DNA from: Methanobacteriota archaeon
GTDB taxonomy: Archaea; Thermoplasmatota; Thermoplasmata; RBG-16-68-12
Assembly (NCBI GenBank): GCA_005878515.1
Contig: VBLZ01000067.1
Location: 1 to 20,487, forward strand
DNA length: 20,487 nucleotides
Reading direction: 5' to 3'
A model generated the notes under the pieces. The model was not told where the DNA came from and did no database searches. It worked only from the letters and a program-made list of their open reading frames with translations. Of the stretch, positions 1 through 6,949 are shown piece after piece. Within the stretch, counting starts at the first letter, position 1. Each line of letters starts with the position of its first letter. The position numbers and the translations under genes were made by a program.

Positions 1-1026
1 CAGGTAGCCGGTCACGACGGCGAAGATCGGCATGAGGAGGAGCGTGTTCATGCTGGGCTCGAGGACCGACAGGACCCAAGACATCGCGAGGCGATTCGCG
101 GCGCCGGTGTACTCCAGCGCGACGTAGGCGATGGCGAAGGCAATCGCGCCGGCGACTCCCACGCGGACGATCCACTTTCGCGCCCGCGACTCCGGCAGGC
201 GGAAGACAGCGAAGCTGGCCACGGCCATCGGGATCAGCAGGATCGCGAGGAAGATCACGAGCTGGACGATGTACGGGCGGACCTGGGGCCCGAGCCACCC
301 CGGCATGAAGAGGATCGCCGCGGACTGCACGGCGACGATCGCGGTCAGGCCGCCCACGTAGGGCACGAGCCACTTTCGCATCGGCTGGTATCCGAGCCGC
401 CGCAAGCCGATGTACGATGTCAAGCCGACGAGGACCGGCGGGATGACGAAGAACCACTTCATCGCGATGTCGTCGATCAAGGGCGATCCGTTCGGCGTCT
501 GCCAGCGCTGGGCCACGACTTCTCGGATCGAATACAGGGAGGCCGTGAAGATCCAGGCGATGAGGAAGGCGATCCCGAACGCAGACCGCACCGGCGACTT
601 CGCGGGCCGTGCCTCGCGGCCGCGGTCAATGAACGGCAGGATCAGCAGGAAGATCACGGGGATGCCGCTGAGGAGGTCGCCCCAGAACGCTGCGCTGAAC
701 TCGGTCTTGAGCGGCGTGCCGGCGCCGATCGTGAACTGCGGGAAGATATCGGCGACCTTCAGCAGACCCCAGGAGAACAGCAGGTACCAATCGGGCACGA
801 TCAACTCGGAGATCTGCGGGCTCCTCGCGGGGCCGAGGAACGGCGTGACGACGGCGGAGAGGAAGAACATGATCGCCACGAGGAGGAAAATCAGGACGAA
901 GTCTCGGGCCGATTCTTGCGGGAAGAACGGGACCCCGGGCTGGTGGTCGGACCTCACGGGTCCGTACTGCCGGGGGAATCCCGGCATCCCTTCCATGATT
1001 TTCCCCTTGACGTGCTCGATCTCCAT
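1..1026 (-). CDS. Cytochrome b C-terminal domain protein (subunit IV-like), cut by the window edge
   Basis: Translation of the minus strand from the ATG at 1026 stays open for 342 codons to the left edge, so the C-terminus is missing. Residues 78-81 read PDWY within a hydrophobic stretch. This matches the PEWY motif of the quinol-oxidising (Qo) site in cytochrome b/subunit IV. The N-terminal ~40 residues are hydrophilic, and the rest has about eight hydrophobic segments (near 42-60, 84-97, 115-135, 148-165, 187-207, 220-245 and two or three beyond 250). Canonical subunit IV has three membrane helices, so this protein is clearly enlarged. It starts 8 bases after the stop of the cytochrome b N-terminal gene, in the same operon. 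With that gene it would form the membrane core of a quinol-oxidising bc/b6f-like complex. The family call is strong. The role of the extra helices is unknown. Confidence 0.87.
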   Translation of the reverse strand, partial: MEIEHVKGKIMEGMPGFPRQYGPVRSDHQPGVPFFPQESARDFVLIFLLVAIMFFLSAVVTPFLGPARSPQISELIVPDWYLLFSWGLLKVADIFPQFTIGAGTPLKTEFSAAFWGDLLSGIPVIFLLILPFIDRGREARPAKSPVRSAFGIAFLIAWIFTASLYSIREVVAQRWQTPNGSPLIDDIAMKWFFVIPPVLVGLTSYIGLRRLGYQPMRKWLVPYVGGLTAIVAVQSAAILFMPGWLGPQVRPYIVQLVIFLAILLIPMAVASFAVFRLPESRARKWIVRVGVAGAIAFAIAYVALEYTGAANRLAMSWVLSVLEPSMNTLLLMPIFAVVTGYL

Positions 1027-1034
1027 CGTCCGCC

Positions 1035-1808
1035 TCAGTGGGGCTCCGCGACCCCTTGCAACCAGACGAGCCCCATATGGAGGATCATCAGGCCCGTGCC
1101 GAGGAGCGGCAGGATGAACACGTGGATCCAGTACCACCGGAGGATGTAGACGCCGGTGAGGGTGTTGATGTCCCCGAAGAGCAGGCGCGCGAGCTGGTCG
1201 CCGATCACCGGCGACGCGCGCGTCATGTTGATCCCGATGTTCGCCGCGCCCTCGCTCAGGTTGTTCGCCGGGAGCAGGTACCCGGAATAGCCGAACATGA
1301 TCGTGATCAGCATGAGGACGACCCCGAGGAGCCAGTTCAGCTCGCGGGGCTTTTTGTACGCGCCCGTGAAGTAGACGCGGCACATGTGCAGGAAGACCGC
1401 GGCGATCATGATGTGCGCCGCCCAGTGGTGCATCCCGCGGACGATGAATCCGAACGGGATCTCGTTCATGATCACGAGCATCGAGTTCCAGGCGGGATTC
1501 GTCAGGTTCTGCGTCGTCGGGTTGATCTCGAGCCGGCCGTCGGGCACGTAGAAGAACCCGAGCAGGATGCCGGTGATCGTGAGGATGACGAAGGCGACGA
1601 ACGCGATGCCGCCGAGGCAGTAGAGCGGGTACCAGTACCAGATCGTCTTGAGCTCGTACTTTTCCGCGTGGCTCCGAGGCAGCTGCCGCTGGTCCGTCTC
1701 CAGGACGACCCGTGTCAGGTCTGCGTACGGCACGGTCGGGAACCGAGACTTGATCCAGCCGAAGATCGACCGCTCCGTATCTTCGCGGATGTCCCCTGTC
1801 GTCGACGT
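1035..1808 (-). CDS. Cytochrome b N-terminal domain (b6-type, di-haem), start codon problematic
   Basis: This is the di-haem half of a split cytochrome b, a membrane protein of the quinol-oxidising complex. Counted from the GTG at 1733, haem-ligand histidines lie at 102 and 116 (14 apart, helix B) and at 204 and 219 (15 apart, helix D). The unequal spacing is that of cytochrome b6 rather than mitochondrial cytochrome b. The motif SHAEKYELK followed by WYWYPLY and the segment VYFTGAYKKPRE are typical of archaeal cytochrome b. The first canonical start in frame is GTG 1733, but coding clearly continues upstream (SIFGWIKSRFPTV matches the N-terminal amphipathic helix of homologues). No ATG, GTG or TTG occurs between there and the in-frame TGA of the Rieske gene. 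A strong Shine-Dalgarno at 1819-1813 points to an ACG codon at 1811 or 1808. I use 1808; the conservative annotation is 1035-1733, 232 residues. Confidence 0.88.
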   Translation of the reverse strand, partial: TSTTGDIREDTERSIFGWIKSRFPTVPYADLTRVVLETDQRQLPRSHAEKYELKTIWYWYPLYCLGGIAFVAFVILTITGILLGFFYVPDGRLEINPTTQNLTNPAWNSMLVIMNEIPFGFIVRGMHHWAAHIMIAAVFLHMCRVYFTGAYKKPRELNWLLGVVLMLITIMFGYSGYLLPANNLSEGAANIGINMTRASPVIGDQLARLLFGDINTLTGVYILRWYWIHVFILPLLGTGLMILHMGLVWLQGVAEPH

Positions 1809-1812
1809 CGTC

Positions 1813-1819
1813 TCACCTC
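1813..1819 (-). promoter_or_regulatory. Shine-Dalgarno site of cytochrome b, overlapping the Rieske stop
   Basis: On the minus strand GAGGTGA overlaps the TGA stop of the Rieske gene. It is complementary to seven bases of the conserved archaeal 16S rRNA 3' end. ACG codons follow in the cytochrome b frame at 1811 and 1808, where a start codon would be expected. Confidence 0.6.
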
Positions 1820-2636
1820 AACAGTAGACGTACCACGCCGGGTCGGCCATGCCGCCGATCAGGTTCAGCCCGGAGGCCTTGACCGGGATCACCGGTAGCG
1901 CGCGCGGCGCGGGGCCGTGGACCCGCCACGCACCGACGTACTGCGCACCGTTCTTATCGTTCGTGTTCACCACGAGCACCATGGGCTCGTACTGGGAACC
2001 GTGGCAGATGCAGTACACGGGGTCGACCCCGAAGACGTTGTACGTGGGCACGATCGCCCCGCCCGTGTATGACGCGTAATCGCGGAAGGGCGGCGGATTG
2101 TTGACGACGTGCCAACCGGGATAGCAGCAGAGGTGGACGCAACGGTCGAACAGCACGACAATCCGCGTCCCGCCATTTGCCGCGTCGAGGTTCGCGTCAT
2201 CGAAGTACAGGTTGAATCCCTCCGGCAAGATGGCGGGCATGTGCGCCGCGTCCGGGTACGAGAAGTACTGGTTCTCGCGCTTGATCCGGATGATGAGGCA
2301 GGGAAAGCCGGTGCCGGGAACCCACTGGTTGTTCTGGTACAGGCCCCGCCAGACGCCGGTCGCCCCCTTCCAGTCGCGGTCGAAGTCCGAGACCTTGACG
2401 GCGGTCCCCGCCTTCGGGTTCCACCATAGGTCCGCCGTGGGGTCCGTCGGAGGGAATTTCGTGTATTGGATCGTCTCGCGGATCTCGCCGGTGAATTTGA
2501 GGGGCGGAGGGAGAATCTGACCGATCGACAGGCCTCCGAGGCCGAGCACCGCGCCGACGGCGCCGGCGGCCATGCCGACTCGGACCCAATCGCGGCGGGT
2601 CATGCCCTTTTCCCTTTCTTCTTTCTCCCAGCTCAT
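1818..2636 (-). CDS. Rieske iron-sulfur protein of the quinol-oxidising complex
   Basis: The 272-residue protein carries both Rieske boxes: CVHLCC at 166-171 and CICHGS at 209-214. By analogy C166, H168, C209 and H212 bind the [2Fe-2S] cluster, and C171 and C211 form the stabilising disulfide. The N-terminus has a twin-arginine-like TRRDW at 13-17 followed by a Gly/Ala-rich hydrophobic helix (about 20-40). This fits Tat export with an uncleaved membrane anchor and a cluster domain outside the membrane. Rieske proteins move electrons from quinol at the Qo site to a high-potential acceptor, here probably the cupredoxin of the same operon. The ATG at 2636 has an AGGAGG Shine-Dalgarno five bases upstream; an inner ATG at residue 12 is possible. 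About 70 residues between anchor and box 1 are longer than in the simplest members and probably form an insertion. Confidence 0.95.
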   Translation of the reverse strand: MSWEKEEREKGMTRRDWVRVGMAAGAVGAVLGLGGLSIGQILPPPLKFTGEIRETIQYTKFPPTDPTADLWWNPKAGTAVKVSDFDRDWKGATGVWRGLYQNNQWVPGTGFPCLIIRIKRENQYFSYPDAAHMPAILPEGFNLYFDDANLDAANGGTRIVVLFDRCVHLCCYPGWHVVNNPPPFRDYASYTGGAIVPTYNVFGVDPVYCICHGSQYEPMVLVVNTNDKNGAQYVGAWRVHGPAPRALPVIPVKASGLNLIGGMADPAWYVYC

Positions 2637-2641
2637 CGAGG

Positions 2642-2647
2642 CCTCCT
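2642..2647 (-). promoter_or_regulatory. Shine-Dalgarno site of the Rieske gene
   Basis: AGGAGG on the minus strand overlaps the stop of the upstream gene and lies five bases before the ATG at 2636. It fixes that start and serves as a local reference for start spacing at the cytochrome b gene. Confidence 0.7.
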
Positions 2648-2940
2648 CATCGGAACGGTCTCGTCAGGACGATTTTCGGCCTTCGAATCTTATGTATCAA
2701 CTCGTCCGGCATGAACTCTTTGCGATAGATGTCGATCGCAAACGCGAGCAGGAGGAAGACCATCCCCATGAACAGCGCCATGTACGAATCGGTCTGGCTG
2801 TCCGAGATACCGGACAGGTCTTGCAACGCGATGATGACGGTCAGGATGCTGAACCACAAGATGCCGATAATCAACCCGCCGAGCGCGAGCGCCGCCATCG
2901 CACTCCTTCGGGGCGCATCGCTCCGGATCAACTCGGTCAC
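2647..2940 (-). CDS. Two-helix membrane protein of the cytochrome b/Rieske operon, function unknown
   Basis: A 97-residue protein that I cannot assign to a named family. It starts at GTG 2940, which overlaps the TGA of the cupredoxin gene in a GTGA junction. This start is preferred to a 40-residue longer reading from 3060, which would lie wholly within the upstream gene. After a short polar N-terminus there are two hydrophobic segments (about residues 14-38 and 54-73), then a basic C-terminal tail. The stop is 10 bases before the Rieske start. Its position between blue copper protein and Rieske protein suggests a small accessory subunit of the quinol-oxidising complex or an assembly/anchor protein. 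That role is inferred from context only. Confidence 0.75.
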   Translation of the reverse strand: MTELIRSDAPRRSAMAALALGGLIIGILWFSILTVIIALQDLSGISDSQTDSYMALFMGMVFLLLAFAIDIYRKEFMPDELIHKIRRPKIVLTRPFR

Positions 2941-3584
2941 GGAAGCCCCTTCCTCAGGTGCTCGCTGTGATCCTTGAAGTGCCGGCTCGAGGACTTGATG
3001 ATGAAGTAGCTGATGATCGTCCAGGCAAGCGTGGCAGCGATCCCGATGATCCCGATCCAATACGCGCGGATGAGAATCCCCTTCTCGGGCGTCGGGGCCG
3101 TCAAACCGGCGAGGAGGATCTCGCCCGTCATCCCGGCGGTGCGGTGCGGAATACAGAACCAGCGGATCCCTTGGCCCGACGACTCCGGGGTGAAGGACAC
3201 GCCTTTGTACGTGATGTTCGTCAGGCTATTGATGTGAAATTCGAAACTCAGGTTGACTCCTGGGGCAACGCTCCCGGTGGTCAAGTTGTTGATCACAATG
3301 ACCGAATCATCCGAATTGGCGATGGAAAAGGTATGGACCATCCCTACGCCGACCGTGTAATTGTTGACGAAGGTGATGTTCAACGTGATGTTGACCTGCG
3401 GGATGATGATCGTCGCGGGCAGGAAGCGCGTCGCCCCGCTCTGATCGACCCCGACGGTGACGTACAACTTCGGACTCTGCGCGAGCCCCGGGGCGGCGGG
3501 CGTCGCGGACGCGACGGAAATCGCGGGGGGCACCATGAAAATCGCGACCAGAACGGCGGTCGCGAGGAGCACGAAGTTCCTCAT
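2937..3584 (-). CDS. Membrane-anchored blue copper protein (cupredoxin)
   Basis: The 215-residue protein begins with a signal peptide (hydrophobic 4-25, Ala-rich cleavage region near 25-36). A beta-rich extracellular domain follows, then one C-terminal membrane helix at about 175-197 and a basic cytosolic tail. The type 1 copper ligands are visible: H84 in VHTFSI, and C144, H147 and M152 in the pattern C-x2-H-x4-M. Six N-x-S/T sequons in the domain fit a glycosylated surface protein. It is the first gene of the operon and precedes the two-helix protein, Rieske protein and cytochrome b. Its likely job is to take electrons from the Rieske cluster and pass them to a terminal oxidase, in place of cytochrome c. 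The family call rests on the ligand set; the partner is inferred. Halocyanin- or sulfocyanin-like proteins are the nearest functional analogues I can name. Confidence 0.9.
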   Translation of the reverse strand: MRNFVLLATAVLVAIFMVPPAISVASATPAAPGLAQSPKLYVTVGVDQSGATRFLPATIIIPQVNITLNITFVNNYTVGVGMVHTFSIANSDDSVIVINNLTTGSVAPGVNLSFEFHINSLTNITYKGVSFTPESSGQGIRWFCIPHRTAGMTGEILLAGLTAPTPEKGILIRAYWIGIIGIAATLAWTIISYFIIKSSSRHFKDHSEHLRKGLP

Positions 3585-3650
3585 CCCAGGATCCTCTTAC
3601 TCCCGATCCCATCTAGAGACTTTCGGGCAATCGCGAAAAAGAGCGTTCCC

Positions 3651-3659
3651 TATTTATAC
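3651..3659 (-). promoter_or_regulatory. TATA box for the cupredoxin-Rieske-cytochrome b operon
   Basis: On the minus strand this reads GTATAAATA, close to the archaeal TATA consensus. It lies about 70 bases before the cupredoxin ATG at 3584, which predicts a leader of roughly 40-45 bases. Confidence 0.55.
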
Positions 3660-3833
3660 GTTGTGCACGACTGCGTTTTTCCTCCCTAGAATCGCGTTGG
3701 GATGAATCGATTTTTCATGGGTGAAGTGCGATCGCGAGTTGCATCTACCCAAAATGATAAAAAGCGACAGATAAAAATGCGCGCCGCTCCGTGAGTGGAC
3801 GCATCCGCCATGGTCACGCACTTGACGAAAACC

Positions 3834-3839
3834 TTTAAA
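3834..3839 (+). promoter_or_regulatory. TATA box for the ATP synthase operon
   Basis: TTTAAA preceded by an A-rich stretch (CGAAAACC) that fits a TFB recognition element. It is centred about 33 bases before the atpH ATG at 3870. This predicts a transcript with little or no leader. Confidence 0.5.
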
Positions 3840-3869
3840 GACGAGCCTAGTTCTCCCCGAACGTTCCGC

Positions 3870-4196
3870 ATGAGCAAAGAGGAAATTCTCCAGAGAATCA
3901 AACAGGTGGAGGCTCAGATTCGGACAATGAAGGAAGAGGCGGAACGAGAGCGCGAGGCCACGCTGCGGAACGCGAGGCGGGAAGCGCTCGAATTGACCGA
4001 GCAGGTCCAAGAAAAAGCCGAGGCCCGCTACCGCGAGATGGTCAGCGCCGCCGAGGCAGAAATTGAGTCCGAACGCGAAAAGCTCCTCGCCGCCGCCCGG
4101 GAGGACGCCGCCCGAATGGTCGCGCAGGGGAAGGCGAACGTCGATCGGGCGGTGGACCTCGTGGTGGGCAAGTTCCGAGGTGCGGTTCGTGCTTAG
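3870..4196 (+). CDS. atpH: A-type ATP synthase subunit H (peripheral stalk)
   Basis: This 108-residue protein is almost entirely charged and rich in Glu, Arg, Lys and Ala, with heptad-like spacing from about residue 5 to 90. That is the pattern of the peripheral-stalk coiled-coil subunit H, which pairs with subunit E and holds the catalytic head against subunit I. It is the first gene of the operon, as in methanogens. The ATG at 3870 is chosen because the TATA-like box lies about 33 bases upstream. A reading from 3795 would add 25 residues from within the promoter. The stop overlaps the start of atpI. Sequence in this family is poorly conserved, so the call leans on composition, length and gene order. 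Confidence 0.88.
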   Translation: MSKEEILQRIKQVEAQIRTMKEEAEREREATLRNARREALELTEQVQEKAEARYREMVSAAEAEIESEREKLLAAAREDAARMVAQGKANVDRAVDLVVGKFRGAVRA

Positions 4197-6153
4197 ACCC
4201 GAACGGATGAGTCGGGCTCTGATCGCGGGGCCTCGCGACAAGCTTCCGCAATCCATCGAAGTCCTTCACGAGCTCAAGCTGATCCATATCGTCGATCACC
4301 ACGGAGAGGACGATACGTTTCATATCGGCAAGCCCCTCTCGCCCGCCGCGGAACTCTCGGACAACCTCGTCAAGCTCCGGTCAATCGCGAGTATTCTCGC
4401 CATCAAGGCGCCTCCGAAGGAAAGAGAACGAATCCGAATCGAGGAGCTTCGGCAAAAAGTCCTCAGCCTCGAGCTGAACATTAGCGAAGAGGACGCGGCC
4501 CGCAAGAAGGCGGAAGGGCTGCTTGGAGACCTCGAACGACGAATCGACGAGCTCCGTCCGTTCGCTTCGATCGGCCTGCCCCTGGAGGCGTACCGAGGGT
4601 ACGAGTCCCTGACGGTCATTGTCGGAAGGGTCCCACGCGACGTGAGCGGCTTCGAAGAGGCGATGCCGGTGGCGGAGGTGTTCCGAGGCCCGGGCGTCGT
4701 CGCGGTGTTCGCGCCGAAGGCAGCGTCGGAGCAAGCCCTCGCGCTCTTGGCTCAATCGGGCTTCACCCTAGTGGACATCCCCGCGGGCGAGGGCAGTCCG
4801 CAGGCCCTCCTGGACGTCGCGGTCGCCGATCGAGACAAGTGGAAGGCCCGGCTCGAGGAGATCCAGGGACGACTCGAGAAGATGCGAGAACGCTATGCCG
4901 GATTCGTCGTCGCGGCCGAGGAAGCGCTCGAGGTCGAAGTCGACAAGGCCGAAGCCCCTCTGCGATTCGCGGTGAGCGACCACTCGTTCGTCATCGATGG
5001 ATGGGTGCCGTCGTCCGGTTTCAAGGCGCTCCAGACACGGATGGAGGGGCTGGGGATCTACGTGGAGTCCGGCGAACCCCAGGAGGCACGCGAAGAAGAG
5101 GCGCCGCCCGTCCTCCTGAGGAACCCGAAGCCCGCGAGGCCGTTCGAATTCCTGATTCACCTTTACTCGACGCCGAGCTACCACGAGCTCGACCCGACGC
5201 TGTTCCTGTTCATCGCGGCCCCGTTCTTCTTCGGATTCATGATCGGCGATGTGGGATACGGTGCCTTGTTTGTCGCCCTTGGAGTCGTCGCGGCGATCCG
5301 ACTGGACCCGAAGAGCATCTGGTGGCGGATCCTCTTTGTGACCGCGGTCGGCGGCGTCTGGTCGGTCCTCTTTGGCCTCCTCGTCTTTGGTGAAGCATTC
5401 GGACTCCCGTTCCATCCGCCTCCGGCTCATCTCGAAGAACTGAGCTGGGAGTCGTTCGGCCTCTTCGTCCCCATCCCGACCCTGATCCACAAGGCCTTCG
5501 GGATTGGCGACATGATCTATCTCTCGATCCTGTTCGCCGCGCTTCACCTGGGGACCGGATACATCATCGGGTTCGTCAACGAAGTCCATCACAGCAAGCG
5601 GCACGCCCTGGCCAAGCTCGGATGGTTCATGTGCCTCTTCGGCCTGTTCACCCTCTTGACCTTCTCCTTGCGGTGGAATCCGATCGCCCGCTGGGTCTGG
5701 GACGTGCCGCTCGGGTGGTTTCCTCGGATGATCGAACCGCTCGGCCTCCGCGGATTCCTGGGCGTGGAGATCCCCTTCGCCTCCCTGATCCTCATCCTCG
5801 GAGCCCTCCTCGGACTCTTCGAGTCGGTCATCGCGCCCATCGAGGTCGCGAGCCTCCTCGCGAACATTATGTCGTACATGCGGCTCGCCGGCATCGGGAT
5901 CGGGAAGGCGGCGATCGCATCGGCCTTCAACGTCATCCTCTTGCAAAACCTGATCCTCACGGGTCAAATCGGCTTCGTCATCATGGGAGTCGCGTTTCTG
6001 ATCCTGGCGCAGATGCTCGTGTTCCTCCTCGGTTGGATCTCGGCAGGAATCCAAGCCCTGCGGCTCAACTACATGGAGGCGTTCATCAAGTTCTACAAGG
6101 GCAACGGAATTCCGTTCCGTCCCTTTGGGGCGCAAGGAACACAGGAGGTTTAG
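4189..6153 (+). CDS. atpI: A-type ATP synthase subunit I (membrane stator, a-subunit)
   Basis: The 654-residue protein has a soluble N-terminal half with coiled-coil segments and a C-terminal half with about seven to eight membrane helices beginning near residue 330. The segment SYMRLAGIGIGKA contains Arg565, equivalent to the essential Arg in the SYxRLWALSLAH region of eukaryotic V-ATPase subunit a. Ion translocation occurs between this subunit and the K ring. The start is GTG 4189, preceded at six bases by GAGGTG (4177-4182), giving an N-terminus LRPERMSRALI typical of the family. GTG 4180 and ATG 4207 are alternatives. It overlaps atpH by 8 bases and is followed after four bases by atpK. 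Confidence 0.95.
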   Translation: MLRPERMSRALIAGPRDKLPQSIEVLHELKLIHIVDHHGEDDTFHIGKPLSPAAELSDNLVKLRSIASILAIKAPPKERERIRIEELRQKVLSLELNISEEDAARKKAEGLLGDLERRIDELRPFASIGLPLEAYRGYESLTVIVGRVPRDVSGFEEAMPVAEVFRGPGVVAVFAPKAASEQALALLAQSGFTLVDIPAGEGSPQALLDVAVADRDKWKARLEEIQGRLEKMRERYAGFVVAAEEALEVEVDKAEAPLRFAVSDHSFVIDGWVPSSGFKALQTRMEGLGIYVESGEPQEAREEEAPPVLLRNPKPARPFEFLIHLYSTPSYHELDPTLFLFIAAPFFFGFMIGDVGYGALFVALGVVAAIRLDPKSIWWRILFVTAVGGVWSVLFGLLVFGEAFGLPFHPPPAHLEELSWESFGLFVPIPTLIHKAFGIGDMIYLSILFAALHLGTGYIIGFVNEVHHSKRHALAKLGWFMCLFGLFTLLTFSLRWNPIARWVWDVPLGWFPRMIEPLGLRGFLGVEIPFASLILILGALLGLFESVIAPIEVASLLANIMSYMRLAGIGIGKAAIASAFNVILLQNLILTGQIGFVIMGVAFLILAQMLVFLLGWISAGIQALRLNYMEAFIKFYKGNGIPFRPFGAQGTQEV

Positions 6154-6157
6154 ACGA

Positions 6158-6382
6158 ATGGCAGACCCGTTAGCTGCGATGGCCGCAGCGATAACCATGG
6201 CTGGGACAGGAATTGCGACCGCATGGACGCAGAAGATCGTCGGCGGGGCGACCGTCGGGGCGATGGCCGAGAAGCCCGAGTTGTTCGGGCGAGGCCTGGT
6301 CTTGATGGCCCTCCCGGAGACGATCGTCGTGTTCGGGCTCGTGATCGCCCTCCAGCTGCTCACGAAGGTCGCGGCTCCCTAA
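6158..6382 (+). CDS. atpK: A-type ATP synthase subunit K (c-type proteolipid)
   Basis: A 74-residue two-helix hairpin with a Gly/Ala-rich first helix (about 5-30), a short polar loop containing EKPELFGR, and a second helix (about 45-69). Glu54 in the motif LPET is the ion-binding carboxylate. Many copies form the rotor ring in the membrane. The start at ATG 6158 has an AGGAGGT Shine-Dalgarno at 6143-6149, eight bases upstream. That strength suits a subunit needed in excess. The length is the ordinary single-hairpin form; no duplication is seen. I see no clear set of extra polar ligands marking sodium coupling, so proton coupling is the simpler reading. Confidence 0.95.
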   Translation: MADPLAAMAAAITMAGTGIATAWTQKIVGGATVGAMAEKPELFGRGLVLMALPETIVVFGLVIALQLLTKVAAP

Positions 6383-6391
6383 GCGGTCGGC

Positions 6392-6949
6392 ATGGGGCTC
6401 GATTCGGTCGTCGAGGACGTCCTCGGACGAGGACGCTCCGAGGTAGAGGAAATCCGCCGCGCCGCCCTCGCGGAGCGCGATCGGACCTTACAGAATGCCC
6501 AGGCTGAGGGGGCGAAGCTCTTGGAGGTCCGAGAGAAGGAAGCCCAGCAAGCCGCGGAACGCCTGCGGGTCCAAGCCCTCGCGCGCGCCGAGCTCGAGGG
6601 GAAGAAAGTCGTACTTTCCGCTGAAAAGGAGCTCCTGGATGAGGTCTACGCGAAAGTCCTTGGGAAACTGGCCGTCCTCGAGGATGGAGCGGCCATCTTG
6701 CAATCGCTCCTCAAAGCGCACGCCGCCGATTGGCGGACGGGGAAGGTCTACTGCAACGAGAAAGACGCCAACGCGGTCCGTTCCGCGGTCGGGACCAGTT
6801 TCGGCGGGACGATCGACTGCGTCGGGGGCATCGTCATCGAGAGCGGTGACGGGACCCACCGGATTGACCTGCGGTACGAGACGCTCCTCGCTGACGTCTG
6901 GCGGGACTCGATCCGAGAGGTCGCGGAGGTCCTATGGCCGCGCCGGTGA
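6392..6949 (+). CDS. atpE: A-type ATP synthase subunit E (peripheral stalk)
   Basis: The protein has 185 residues. An N-terminal charged helix (about 10-95, rich in Glu, Arg, Ala and Gln) would pair with subunit H in the peripheral stalk. A C-terminal globular domain contains the family-typical GGIVIES segment followed by RIDLRYETLL, which contacts subunit B. Start is ATG 6392, nine bases after the atpK stop. The 3' end overlaps atpC by 16 bases, consistent with coupled translation. Length and layout are normal for archaeal subunit E. Confidence 0.95.
   Translation: MGLDSVVEDVLGRGRSEVEEIRRAALAERDRTLQNAQAEGAKLLEVREKEAQQAAERLRVQALARAELEGKKVVLSAEKELLDEVYAKVLGKLAVLEDGAAILQSLLKAHAADWRTGKVYCNEKDANAVRSAVGTSFGGTIDCVGGIVIESGDGTHRIDLRYETLLADVWRDSIREVAEVLWPRR

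Larger units (their letters stand above)
3585..3869. other. Divergent intergenic region between respiratory operon and ATP synthase operon
   Basis: The 285 bases separate two divergent operons and are visibly richer in A+T than their surroundings, mainly at 3630-3780. TATA-like boxes are seen on the minus strand near 3651-3659 and on the plus strand near 3834-3839. A further A-rich stretch lies at 3751-3778. No convincing gene or RNA is seen in it. Confidence 0.6.

Noticed and set aside
410..1117. Plus-strand frames over the cytochrome b genes
   Set aside because: The minus strand encodes a clear cytochrome b C-terminal domain with PDWY; the plus frames have no hydrophobic or motif pattern.
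3654..4256. Minus-strand 200-codon frame over the divergent promoter and atpH
   Set aside because: It would run through the promoter region and lies antisense to the coiled-coil atpH; no coherent protein features are seen.
4768..6363. A 531-codon open frame on the minus strand opposite atpI
   Set aside because: It is the antisense shadow of a GC-rich gene: highly charged, full of Asp, Glu and Arg, with no domain sense, while atpI on the plus strand is certain.
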